From assembly GCA_944472135.2 (NCBI GenBank), contig OX235263.1:8229517-8293516 (forward strand): a stretch of DNA of 64,000 nt, in the 5' to 3' direction. The translations under genes were made by a program, and so were the position numbers. Under the pieces are notes generated by a model that worked only from the letters and a program-made list of their open reading frames with translations, did not search any database and was not told the origin of the DNA. Below, in pieces: positions 54,573 to 64,000 of this stretch. This stretch comes from Trichobilharzia regenti. Lineage: Eukaryota; Platyhelminthes; Trematoda; Strigeidida; Schistosomatidae. Numbering within the stretch: position 1 is the first letter of the stretch; each line of letters begins with the position of its first letter.

Positions 54573-56703
54573 ATCCGAACTGATAGATGCTAGAAGACTT
54601 ATTCCGGCGAGCTCCGAATTCAATGAGGAGCGAAAGCTGCACAAGAGGAAACTTACGAAAAGTCTCCGCAAGGACCGTGAACAGTGGTGGGCGACAAAAG
54701 CCAAAGAGATGGAGAAAGCTTTGAGGATAGGCAACACCAGGCAACTCTTTGGACTCATCAGGGAAACGGGTGGGAGAAGACAAATCATTAGTGAGACAAT
54801 CTCGGAAAAAAATGGCACTATAATTAGCTCACAGGATAGACGACTGGATCGTTGGAAAGAGCATTATGAGGAGCAGTTTAATTTGCCCACAGCCACGCTC
54901 AACCTTCCGAGCATCCAACACCTCCCTGAATGGGATATAGATACAGGTCCTCCGTCACTAACTGAGGTTACTAAAGCTGTCACCAATCTGAAACTAGGCA
55001 AAGCAGCGGGACCTGATGGAATGACTCCAGAGGTATTTAAGTACGGTGGAGACAGCTTACTGTCCGGATTAACTGAGGTACTAGGCAGCGTTTGGGAATC
55101 AGAAGAAGTCCCATCGGGTTGGTGTAAGTCACTGATTATCCCCATATACAAGAAGGGAGACAAGTCTTCCTGTGATAATCACAGAGGGATTAGCTTGACT
55201 AATATAGTATCTAAAGTCTTAGGCTCAATAATCATGCGTAGACTGAGTGGTGCTCGGGAAGCACAAACACGAGAGAGCCAGGCAGGCTTTAGACCAGGAA
55301 GAGGGTGTATTGATCATATCTTCACCCTCCGACAGATTCTAGAACATAGGCATTCCTACCGGCGTCCAACAGTCATTATATTTCTTGACCTAAAGGCAGC
55401 ATTCGACTCTGTCGATCGGGAAGTTCTCTGGAGATGCTTGGCTGTAAAGGGAATTCCAAGAAAATATATTGCACTGATTAAGGCACTCTATTCGTACTCA
55501 TACAGCCAGGTGAGGGCTTACGGCGAGCTGTCATCTGAACTGATGACGACCAGTGGTGTCCGTCAAGGATGCCCATTATCTCCTTTTCTATTCAACTTCA
55601 TCATAGATGTGTTAATGGACTTAACCCTAGGTGACTTCAGCGATTCAGGGATTGACTTGCTACCTGGGAATAATCTCGTTGACTTGGAATATGCAGACGA
55701 TATAGTCCTTCTAGGCGAAGACGCTGACGAAATGCAGAGTCTTCTAAACACCTTGAACAGCAATCTACGAATGTTTGGCATGCGATTCGCTCCCGCCAAA
55801 TGCAAGATGATGTTACAGGACTGGACTACATCGACGCCTAGTTTAAAAATAGGAAGTGAAGTGGTAGAGCACGTTGACCGCTTCACTTATTTGGGAAGTA
55901 CCATCAGCCCCAACGGGCTGATCTCTGACGAAATCTCAGCACGAATACAAGGGGCTCGTTTCGCATTTGTTAGTTTACGCCGACTCTGGCGTAGACGAGA
56001 TGTTCGACTATCGACCAAAGGGCGGGTGTACTGCTCATCAGTCCGCTCCGTCCTCCTTTATGGTTGTGAGACCTGGCCACTGAGAGTGGAAGACATGAAA
56101 AGACTAGCTGTCTTTGATCATAGGTGCCTGCGTTCTATTTCCCGTGTAAAGTGGCATAATAAGGTGAGCAACATGGAGGTTAGGCGTAGAGTTCTAGGTA
56201 AACAGGGGAAATCAATCGACGAAGTCGTGAAGCTACATCGACTGAGATGGTTAGGACATGTGTTACGTATGCCAAGTCATCGCCTCCCTCGACGAGCAAT
56301 GTTAGCGGATATAGGGTCAGGCTGGAAAAAAGCTAGCGGCGGTCAAACAAAAACTTGGCATCAGTCAATGAAATCCACAACAGTTGGTCTAAGCCACGTA
56401 GGAAGGTGTAGACTTCCAGGCTGGGGTCCTCGGGACGGTAAAAATCTATGGTTGGAAACAATTGGTGACATGGCTCAAAATCGTTCTCAGTGGCGCAGAT
56501 GCATCCACTCCCTGTGACTTATGATCTTCAATGAAACTGTTTTGTATTTCTTTATTACTCCTTTGTCTCACACCTCTGCTCACTGTTTCTATTATGCTTT
56601 TCTTGTACTTTCTTCTCTTGCTTCGCGTGCTACACGGAATGTGGCGACTTGAACTTCCGCACATTTGTGCAAAGTTCTATGTCGAAAACAGACAGACAGA
56701 CAG
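54573..56703 (+). mobile_element. RTE-1 retrotransposon, 5'-truncated, young
   Basis: A 2131-bp insert with clean junctions. It contains one continuous open reading frame from the 5' truncation point to the natural stop at 56515-56517, a short 3' noncoding region and a terminal (ACAG)n tail. It lacks only the N-terminal AP endonuclease region. It is the best preserved mobile element in the window. Confidence 0.9.
54575..56517 (+). CDS. RTE-1 polyprotein, reverse transcriptase and C-terminal region, N-terminus missing
   Basis: The frame is open from the insertion junction (residues ELIDARRLIPASSEFNEERK precede the first ATG at 54709). Counted from that ATG: GKAAGPDGMTPEVF at 97-110 (RT fingers), FRPGRGC at 194-200, FLDLKAAFDSVD at 225-236 (motif A), GVRQGCPLSPFLF at 283-295 (motif B), YADDIVLL at 328-335 (motif C, both aspartates present). 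Then come MRFAPAKCKMM (motif D), YLGSTIS and a C-terminal region with RWLGHVLRMPSHRLPRRAM. All RT catalytic residues are intact. The endonuclease needed to cut target DNA is absent, so it cannot move by itself. Any expression would depend on the CR1 or genomic flank. No promoter was seen. Confidence 0.85.
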
Positions 56704-57309
56704 ACCACCCTCTTCATTCACAACTCTCCCATTGTATCTATCTCATCAGGAAGAACCGGAAGTCTATATAGAAAAGTATATGCTCGCACTAGCAAGTACA
56801 AAAACTCAACCATACCCTAATGAGCTCGTGTTCTGTGAGATAAAGAAAGCATTAGGCGTGAAACTTATAACTTGTTAAATAGTCAGTAGAACAATTGGAT
56901 CTCGTCTTTCCAACTCATATCATTTACAGGTACAATGTTTTATTTCTTTCTTTTCCTTTTCAATTTTTTTCTTTGCTTTTTTGTTATATGCTGCTTTGTT
57001 TCTCTCTTCCTTGCAAACTCTAGTTAAAACATTCTTCTTCGTTCTTTCACACGCTGTATATCTCGACCTCTTCGTTACCGCTTACGCCAGTAAATATGCC
57101 AGTACCTACTTTTTAATACCTTCAAACATTCTGTTCACTTTTGACTTTGTTACCGATATGCTAATATGCTGTTGTCAAAATAACTAACTGAGACTACCCA
57201 TAATCTATGTAGAATTTTATTTATTTATTGTTAATGTACACACTGGATGGAATACCGTAGTGAAATGGTGAGAATTCCATTCTGTATTACAAGTACTGTT
57301 TTGGAATAA

Positions 57310-57881
57310 AGCAAATTATTATTACTATTATTATTAATAATAATAAGTCTTCGCAACGACTGTGAACAGTGGTGGGCGACAAAAGCGAAAGAGGTGGAAA
57401 AGATATCGGCGATTGGTAACACCAGACAACTATTTAGGCTTATCAGGGAAACAGGTGGTAAAAGACATATGATAATTAAAACGATCTCCGAAAAAAGTGG
57501 CACCACGATTAGCACCCAGGATAGACGATTGGAACGCTGAAAATGATACTATGATGAGCAGTTTAATTGGCCTACAGCCACGCTCGACCTGCTGAATATC
57601 CAACACCTGCCTGAATGGGATATAGACACAAGTTCTCCGTACCCAACTGAGGTTACTAAAGCTGTCACTAGTCTGAAAGAAGACAAAGCGGCAAGACCTG
57701 ATGGAATGACTCCAGAGGTATTTAAGCACGGTGGAAACAGTTCACTGGCTGCGTTAACTGAGGTACTAGGCAGCGTCTGAGAATCAGAGGAAGTCCTGTC
57801 GGGTTGGTGTAAGTCACTCATTATCCCCATATACAAGAAGGGAGACAAGTATTCCTGTGATAATAGAGCAAATTATTATTA
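57310..57881. repeat. 15-bp direct repeat of the CR1 3' end around an RTE-1 fragment
   Basis: AGCAAATTATTATTA at 57310-57324 and 57867-57881. The first is the CR1 tail itself. Confidence 0.75.
57345..57866 (+). mobile_element. RTE-1 internal fragment inserted in a CR1 tail
   Basis: It is collinear with about 54660-55185 of the intact copy (CAGTGGTGGGCGACAAAAGC ... GGAGACAAGTATTCCTGTGA) but with many stops. It has neither the 5' nor the 3' end of the element, yet lies between direct repeats of the CR1 tail. Confidence 0.75.
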
Positions 57882-57889
57882 TTATTAAT

Positions 57890-58320
57890 TTCACCTTTAT
57901 TGTGAAAGTTAGTCAGTCATTCAGTAGGATTGCTTTAATTAAAGCATTCGCCATGAGCCTATTAATGCTGTAAAACTTGCTTAATAATTACACATAACAG
58001 GTGTTATGACTTCTTGTTGTAGGATGAATTTCTTGTCAGTGTTATTCATTCTAATTATACAGGAAATTTTGTTTAAATGAGTCTGGAAACAGAATTTGAA
58101 ATTGAACATCACTTAATTAACAGATGTGCTTTATATTATATATATACTTGTGTAAGACTCGATTATGTGACAGCCTGTGTCTGGTGAGAGAAAAAGGAGG
58201 TGAATAATTTGGATCGATAAGAAGACTCCATCTAGAAGATCTGGATTTCGCGTGTGACTGATGAATTTATGTTTAATGTCACACACACACACACACACAT
58301 ACAAACTCGAAGACTTGTGG
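57890..58320. other. No gene seen
   Basis: AT-rich, with an AC run at about 58277-58300. No feature assigned. Confidence 0.35.
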
Positions 58321-58324
58321 GCAT

Positions 58325-58640
58325 AAAAACGAAGAGACTGGCAGAAGAGCCTAGCAAGCAGAGAAGACGGGACTCCAAGTGAACATAGAGGTGATGGAGG
58401 TGACTGAAGATGACCAGTCAGCCGGTCAACGACCAACATCAATACAACAGCAAGCATCAATCACCATCACTACAAGAAATTTCAAAGAGGTTACTTCCCT
58501 CATTTATCTGACTAGGCAGAAAGAACGAATGGGGATGTCAAAACTAAGATGGGAAAGGCCAGATACACTTTGGAAATATTCTTCACTGACTCAGTACAAG
58601 AAACAAAATTCAAATTTTTCAGTACAGAAGTTAGATTAGC
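58325..58640 (+). mobile_element. RTE-2 fragment, decayed
   Basis: GGCAGAAGAGCC, AAGTGAACATAGAGGTGATG, ACCAGTCAGCCGGTCAACGA, then GGCCAGATACACTTTGG follow RTE-2 order up to the LKSIW region. Confidence 0.55.
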
Positions 58641-58894
58641 TGGTGCACTTCTAACAGGGGTTAGAAACTTTGCAAGCATATCATGGAAAGCATTTCTAAC
58701 AGGCTGCTTCAAACTCCCATCAGCAGGTGCCTTTACTGGTTCGGAGCTAAAGAACAAATGACCGACCCAACCAGAAAGAATTAGCAATTAGAATCTCTGG
58801 GAGTGAACTACTGAAGAACCTCAAATGAACTGTTGTCAAGATTTGACTGAATATTTCTAAAATATTTGGGCGCCGAGTGAGAAGTAGACATTTG

Positions 58895-59290
58895 TAAAAA
58901 ATTATATTTGTAATATCTCACCAACTGTCTTTATCTACTTATGGAGACGTTAAGAAATTGTTTTACAACTGTTTACTCACCCACACACACACACACACAA
59001 ATTGTGTTTAAAGTGTTTAACAAAGGAAGACCAATATTTGGAAGTCCGAGGTCAAATTTTGATCCCAGCTCATATAATTTTGTTTATTATACTTGTTAAT
59101 ACTTGTTTTATCACTCATGATTGGACGATGTTCTTGAAAACACAACTTATTCCTTTTTATGTATAAACCTCTGTTGTGTTAATTTCGATTAATTTCCCTG
59201 AAAAAGTTCGAACCAAATTGCCGAACGAAAGTTTGGAATTATTCATTTCAATTTTGCTGAGATTTTAGAAATATCATTTTTTACAAATGC
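58895..59290 (+). mobile_element. PLE 3' noncoding region, second copy
   Basis: Same order of blocks as 2763-3200, including GTCCGAGGTCAAATTTTGATCCCAG and TTCCCTGAAAAAGTTCGAACC. No coding part precedes it. Confidence 0.6.
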
Positions 59291-59295
59291 CTACT

Positions 59296-59470
59296 CAAGA
59301 ACCAATTGTTCACCTGCTATTGTAGAGGAAAATTGACATGGATAGGGAACACGCTAAGAATCCGTCGAATGACATCGCGCGACCAGAAGGCCATAACTCA
59401 AGTGGAATCTGAAGGGTAAAATTACAATTTCGGAAACCGAGGAAGACATGGAAGAGATGGTGAGAGGAAT
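59296..59470 (+). mobile_element. RTE-2 C-terminal fragment
   Basis: CAAGAACCAATTGTTCACCT, then residues CRGKLTWIGNTLRIRRMTSRDQKA in one frame, matching CRRKWRWIGHSLRRPLGDIARQA at 43.7 kb. Confidence 0.6.
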
Positions 59471-59499
59471 TTAATTTTTGATTTTCCCATCGATTGATT

Positions 59500-59735
59500 G
59501 GACCGAAGTGTTCGGTCTCAGGTTGACATGTCGGCTTCTTGTGCAGATGCTTCGACGATGTCTGGGAATTTAGTTAGTACTTAATTGGTGGATGGTGACT
59601 AGCAGTGGAATCCAGGATAACGTGCACTTCGTCCTATTTGGGACTCGTCATCTGGATGTACCTGCATTTCTCAGTGAGTGATGACGTTCCCACCGAGCCT
59701 CGAACCCAGTACCCATAGTTTCAAACGCCAAAGCG
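59500..59735 (-). mobile_element. SINE E, pair member with degenerate hammerhead
   Basis: The minus strand has a head (CTAGTGGATAACGCTTTGGC, GGTTCGAGGCTCGG), TCACTCACTGAGAAATGCAG, then ACATCCAGAUGACGAGUCCC-type ribozyme sequence and CCTGGATTCCACTGCTAG. The first core C is replaced by A and GAAA by GAAG, so inactive. Confidence 0.75.
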
Positions 59736-59739
59736 TTAT

Positions 59740-59900
59740 CCACTAGACCACTTGGGTCGTTTGAAACTATGGGTTCTGGGTTCGAGGCTCGGTGGGAACG
59801 TCATCACTCACTGAGAAATGCAGGTACATCCAGTGACGAGCCCCAAATAGGACGAAATGCGCATCCTGGATTCCACTGCTAGTCACCATCCACCAATTAA
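59740..59900 (+). mobile_element. SINE E, pair member with degenerate hammerhead
   Basis: Head from GTTTGAAACTATGGGTTCTG with B box GGTTCGAGGCTC, then the ribozyme region at about 59822-59873. It is very close to the Sm-alpha ribozyme (CCCAAAUAGGACGAAAUGCGCAUCCUGG), but the C that starts CUGA is deleted. The head-to-head symmetry with 59500-59735 is near perfect around the tRNA part. Confidence 0.75.
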
Positions 59901-60159
59901 ATAAGCGAAATTGTTGATGGAAATCTGTCTCAATATGTGTGACAATTGTTCCTGAGAAATTTTTAGAACAAACTGTTACTGCCTGAGAAGTAAAACTAAT
60001 TACTCACAGTCTTCAATGTTTTTAGCTAATATGATAACTTTAGGTGTCATAAGTACTATTTAGAATAAAGCTATTATGCATTATAATAAAGGCTTTTGCA
60101 TTTACAACAAAACAATTTAGTTTATCTAATACCCTGCCTTCAATGATTTTCATGTCAAA

Positions 60160-60690
60160 TACATAGGTCAAACTAGTAGAACAGGGGCAGTCAGACTAGC
60201 CGAATATAAAAACCTAGCAGCAAAATCTAGATTAATTGACCGGAATAAAATAAGAAATCTAGAGAATAGTTCAGCTATAGCACCACACGACATGCAATTA
60301 CACACAACCATACAATAGGATGCATGGGATAAGACGACAGTTTTAAAATTTAATGTCGCAGAAGGGTGGAGGGAGAGATTAATGTCAAAGGAAGCTTCAT
60401 CTATAGAATCATCTACAATCACGTGTAGTAAAAGTGATTCAACACTTGTCTACTCGGATATCTGGAAAACTCAATTACCCCAATGACAACAAATAGGAGG
60501 GAACAAAGAAAACTATGAAACTCAAGTTTAAAAGTTGTGTGATTATAATTGATGAAATGATTATGAACAGCCATAATGAATTGTGTTCAAAACTGTGTCA
60601 TCCAGTAAATATAATACTGTTTCACTGACAATCTAATAAACATACTAATATGGAATTATTTACTACCATAGTGCCCACGTTTTACACATA
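60160..60690 (+). mobile_element. Penelope-like element, nuclease C-terminal part and 3' end
   Basis: IGQTSRTGAVRLAEYKNLAAKSRLIDRNKIRNLENSSAIAPHDMQLHTTIQ, then a stop, then VLKFNVAEGWRERLMSKEASSIESSTITCSKSDSTL. The YIG half is at the 5' truncation. The 3' end (TGATTATGAACAGCCATAAT ... TGTTTCACTGACAATC ... TTTTACACATATATTAAT) matches the reversed insert at 51145-51322. Confidence 0.75.
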
Positions 60691-60714
60691 TATTAATATT
60701 TCCCTATGAATGAA

Positions 60715-60860
60715 TGAAAAAGAGCACAACGATATTGTCGTTGTTTTTATTGACGTTTCGCTATTTAATGCTGCTGTTAATAGCTTTATCAGAGTGGTAT
60801 AATTAAACCAGAATTTGCAAAATCCACTTAGCTTATATACAAACAATTAAATCTGGTATC
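60715..60860 (+). repeat. Possible PLE terminal fragment
   Basis: TTATTGACGTTTCGCTATTTAATGCTG and AGCTTTATCAGAGTGG resemble the type of terminal sequence seen in PLE ends (GACGTTTCG... / ...TCATCAG). No second copy was seen in this window. Confidence 0.35.
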
Positions 60861-60964
60861 CTACCTAGAAAAACTTGAGAAATCATCAGCACACAGGCCG
60901 TCTACGCGCTACGCTATAGGGTCAAGCCACAAAATTGATTTCAACAATACTACTACTTCGCTAC

Positions 60965-62045
60965 TACGGGGTGCCATCGACAATTATACATCTCATCCAA
61001 TAATTGTACGACAATGCTGCATGCCAGACAAGTAATCCACAACGGGAAACTTACGGAAGCCTTCGAAGTGAGGACAAGAGTCAGGCAAGGCTGTCTACTA
61101 ATGCCAATGATTTTCCTGATTGCAGTAGATTGGATGATGCGACAGGCAACGGGCAATGAGGGAACAGGCATAAAATGGACTCATGCAAAAAACTTGGAGG
61201 ATCTGGACTTCGCCGATGATATATGTCTGATTTGCCACAAACTGGAAGATATGCAGGTGACAAGCAACAAGTTGGCGATAGAAGAAGCATCAAAGATAGG
61301 ACTTCAAGTGAACATTGAGAAAACAGAGGTGATGAAGATTCTTGGCCAGCACCAGCAGCAGCAACAACAACAACAGACAACAATCAGCCAGCATAAATGG
61401 GAGGAATCTGAAAGAAACTACCCTCTTCACTTATCTGGGAAGCATCGTTTCAACTACTGGTGGACGTAACTGACGAGGATATCAAAGCAGCGAGGACCGG
61501 AAAAGCAAAACAAGCTTTCATTACTCTCAAGTCTGTGTGAAGGTGATGAACAGCACTCAACATGGAAAATAAGATCCCGATTTTTAACTTCAAAGTGAAG
61601 TCAGTGCTACTTACTATACGCTTCAGAGACTTGGCGCGTCATGAAAAGCACTTCAAACAAACTACACGCCTTCATCAACAGCTGTATTTGCTCATTACTT
61701 AAGATTAGAGAGCCGGTGAGGAAAGATCAGCAACAGGGATCTCTGGCAATGAGCGAACCAACCAGGAACCAACTGTGCAACAAGTAGGCAGGAAGAAATA
61801 GAGAGTGATTGGCCATGCTCTGAGGAAACCATCAAGTGACATCACAAGGCACGCCATTGCTTGAGTAGAACCCTGATAGGAAGCGGCGAGTTGGTCGTCA
61901 ATGCAAAGGTGATTTGGAGAAGGTCATATGAAGAGGAGATGAAACCACATGGGCAGACTTGGAGCCAGGTGAAAACTTTAGCAGAAAACCGAACGCAATG
62001 GAGACGTGGAGTTGAAGCCCTATGTTCCACTAGGAATTAAAGGAA
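60965..62045 (+). mobile_element. RTE-2 retrotransposon, 5'-truncated, longest copy
   Basis: The frame at 61014-61469 gives QVIHNGKLTEAFEVRTRVRQGCLLMPMIFLIAVDWMMR (motif B), LEDLDFADDICLICHKLEDMQVTSNKLAIEEASKIGLQVNIEKTEVMKI (motif C FADD intact) and a glutamine run from CAG/CAA repeats (61350-61380). Later blocks (KAARTGKAKQAFITLKSV, GHALRKPSSDITRHAIA, QWRRGVEALCSTRN) are in shifted frames. It ends GAAGCCCTATGTTCCACTAGGAATTAAAGG. Not functional. Confidence 0.8.
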
Positions 62046-62049
62046 ATGC

Positions 62050-62525
62050 TAATAATATACATATAATGTTGTATATCGTAATAGGCAACTCAGAGATCGA
62101 TTCATTGATCCATTGTTCACTTTGATCAGTAGATAAAGGCAGTGGACGGGTGTGTGTGTGTGCGTGTAGCTTGATTCAGTGGATAGAATGAAATTGAAAA
62201 CAACAAATAACAAACAACAAGGAACCTAGCAGATAACCAAACATTTTTTCTTCTGCTTTCTCATGATTATGATTATTCTGTGACGATTAGATAAGACAGA
62301 TTTGATCAGATCAATAAAATCCTATTCTATAGAAGAAAACACAATCATTCAATTAATCAAACAAACAAACAGTTCTATTTATTCTTAAGGTTTTGCGTGA
62401 GTGAGGATTTCCAAAAATAGAGACAGAATGAAATTGATACATTTATGCATCATGTTCTGCATCATTGATCAGATAATTTCAAATATCGGCAGTTCTTCCG
62501 TAGGGGGATATACTTGTCATGACCA
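62050..62525. other. No gene seen
   Basis: Contains a GT run near 62150-62163 and AAC-rich runs. No feature assigned. Confidence 0.35.
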
Positions 62526-62529
62526 GTGG

Positions 62530-62790
62530 GACACAGCAGATCAGGTGGTGGTGGCACTGGCTAATCGCTCTACTATGTCATGAATTGGCAGAAGTTATAA
62601 TTCACAGGGAGCCATTAAACTGGGTCCCAGGAGCTCCGTGATCTACTAGCTAGCCCGCCTTGTAACCAGGAATCCCTTGGTTCAAACTACAACCAGAAGG
62701 ATCCAGATGTCCAGTACTCCTTGATGGTCTTTTTTGAATGGTTCTCCCTATAACCGATATCAGCTCATGTTGAAATCCTGTGAACAAATG
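62530..62790 (+). mobile_element. SINE A1 with ribozyme deleted
   Basis: Upstream segment, tRNA-like head (GGGTCCCAGGAGCTCCGTGA, worn B box GGTTCAAACT). It jumps directly to GATGTCCAGTACTCC and the 3' end. The whole first core strand is missing. Confidence 0.65.
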
Positions 62791-62929
62791 TATTAGTTTG
62801 CTCTCAATGACAAGAGGAAGAAAAATGACGAGATCGCGTCCGAACGATAGAAAGATCTTAGAATGTATGGACTTCACATGGATGACTAATGTCTAACTTC
62901 ACGTAAATTTTAAGATTTACAGACAGACC

Positions 62930-63140
62930 AGTATGGTACAGTAGGTTAAAGGTAAGGTAGTAGTGGTCACGCTATGTCATGAACTGGCTGGCAGAAGTTA
63001 GAATTCATGTACTGGTCATTGGATTGGGTCCCAGTAGTGACTTCATGGTCTACGAGCTGGGTTGCTTGGGCTGTCACCAGAAGGTCGTGGGTTAAAACCC
63101 TGGCGGCAGTGAGTGTGTACTGCTGAATAAGACGATCCCT
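62930..63140 (+). mobile_element. SINE A1, 3'-truncated
   Basis: Upstream segment (GTCATGAACTGGCTGGCAG), head (CCCAGTAGTGACTTCATGG), B box remnant GGTTAAAACCC, first ribozyme strand GTACTGCTGAATAAGACG. It then passes into unassigned sequence. Confidence 0.65.
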
Positions 63141-63144
63141 TTGA

Positions 63145-63800
63145 GTGGAATCCGAATGGTTTACAATTAGCAGGATGTAGCATAAGGTGTGTGAATTGGG
63201 GGCGAGAGATCACGTAAGAAGGCGATAAAAGCTTGGCGGGCAGTCGTGAAGCAGGCTATAAAAACTGCACAGAACAAGATAAAATAGGTGAAGCAATACT
63301 TGGAATGTTTATTTACATTGGTTGGAGGATGTTGGTGACGTAGATCAGAATCATTAACACTGACTAACATGTATTCAATCACTCGTCTCTAGATTTCCTG
63401 AATCTCCTATCTATCATACACCGAATTATTCTCTTTCACAAACAGTTTCATTGAGTGTCTTTACTGTACTGTACTTTTATGCATGCTTCTTCAAATTTGT
63501 GACAAGTTGAATTGCTGCAAAGTCGTACATTGACCGATTATTTAGCTGGCTAGTTTTGCACTTTAAGTTGATACAATAACTACAGCAGTAGATTTGAATT
63601 TCATTTTATCAGTTTTGGTCTTAAACATCAGGTAATGACATTGACTGTTACGCATTAGGTTCCTCCCACTGACCCACAGATGAACTGATGAACTTACACA
63701 CAAGTATATGAGTGTTTGAGTAAATTAGCTTCCATCAATAAGGTTTAGCAGGATCTCTACTATTTCATCGCCAAATGAGTTAGTCAATAACAAATTACAT
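63145..63800. other. No gene seen
   Basis: The first 100 bases may continue a diverged RTE-2-like sequence (GTGGAATCCGAATGG). The remainder is unassigned. Confidence 0.35.
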
Positions 63801-63807
63801 TTTTTAA

Positions 63808-64000
63808 GAGTTGATTACGGATTGATATCAGTTGCAGAAGCATTCAAAACATACAGGGAGTACTGGACATTTGTTTAATCCTAGTTTGAGAATCATCGGA
63901 AGTACGCACCCACCACCAGGGTTTGAACCCAGAACCTTCCAGGTACAAGGCAAGCTCGTATAACATTTAGACACTAGAACCCGGTTGATGGTCACCCCGT
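63808..64000 (-). mobile_element. SINE A2, running off the right edge
   Basis: 3' end GATTACGGATTGATATCAG, A2-type hammerhead (CCGATGATTCTC ... GATTAAAC, altered), B box GGTTCAAACCC, A-box region. The upstream part lies outside the window. Confidence 0.75.

Larger units (their letters stand above)
54564..56712. repeat. 9-bp target site duplication of RTE-1
   Basis: ACCACCCTC at 54564-54572 and 56704-56712, flanking the RTE-1 insert inside CR1. Confidence 0.85.
53500..57330 (+). mobile_element. CR1-like retrotransposon split by an RTE-1 insertion
   Basis: 53500-54563 holds RT motif B (GVPQGAVISPLLLFSF), YADDLTVSLPVVKCQSDCSKLNGFL (motif C, intact), EIKYLGVILSADLSWSSHI and the start of the 3' region. 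The 3' region resumes at 56713 and ends at TTTGGAATAAAGCAAATTATT. The uninterrupted copy at 30165 has the same sequence across the insertion point. Upstream frames carry stops. A typical CR1 protein is about 900-1000 residues; only the C-terminal third of RT is present. Confidence 0.85.

Noticed and set aside
59822..59873. Sm-alpha-like hammerhead in the SINE E pair as an active ribozyme
   Set aside because: The C opening the CUGA core is deleted in the plus copy and changed to A in the minus copy, and the minus copy also has GAAG in place of GAAA.

Overview
The window looks like a gene-poor, repeat-saturated stretch of a blood-fluke (Schistosomatidae) genome. It is AT-rich, and almost every recognisable protein fragment is a retroelement reverse transcriptase or a Penelope-type GIY-YIG endonuclease. 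It also carries many tRNA-headed SINEs with type I hammerhead ribozymes whose core and stem-II loop resemble the known Schistosoma mansoni Sm-alpha ribozyme. No prokaryotic feature, rRNA or functional tRNA gene was seen. The genus assignment is inference. The only candidate host coding sequence is one short exon-like segment on the minus strand (8580-8758). The rest is best read as intergenic or intronic DNA.

Families seen (labels are mine). RTE-1, RTE-2 and RTE-3 are three groups of RTE-like non-LTR elements. CR1-like elements end in (TTA)n tails. Several Penelope-like element (PLE) lineages are present, some with inverted terminal repeats. There is one Merlin (IS1595/IS1016-like) DNA transposon and one probable gypsy-type LTR. 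SINE A (subfamilies A1 and A2) and SINE E have a tRNA head plus a hammerhead. SINE B, C and D have tRNA heads with other tails. Repeat F is unclassified.

Layout: 0-11 kb holds decayed RTE-1, a frameshifted PLE, an RTE-3 copy with an inverted 5' end, two minus-strand CR1 copies and the candidate exon. 11-16 kb holds a PLE with inverted termini that contains a nearly perfect SINE A palindrome. 16-22 kb holds a 0.5 kb (TAAC)n array and two kinds of PLE inverted structure. 22-28 kb holds RTE-2, SINE pairs, a 0.64 kb fold-back element and a Merlin copy with 8-bp target duplications. 28-38 kb holds a SINE D pair, a CR1 copy, a SINE B with a 12-bp duplication, and a PLE. 38-50 kb is mostly SINE pairs, with RTE-2 inserted in SINE A twice, and an LTR. 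50-64 kb holds nested PLEs, a young RTE-1 (intact RT, 9-bp duplication) inside a CR1, and RTE-2 copies.

How it fits together: the LINEs and PLEs encode the only enzymatic machinery. SINE B carries the RTE-2 3' end and so probably uses RTE-2 enzymes. SINE A and E carry self-cleaving RNA modules. Minus and plus SINE copies are repeatedly placed head to head, so read-through transcripts would fold into long hairpins with a ribozyme at each end. That is the most unusual organisational feature here.
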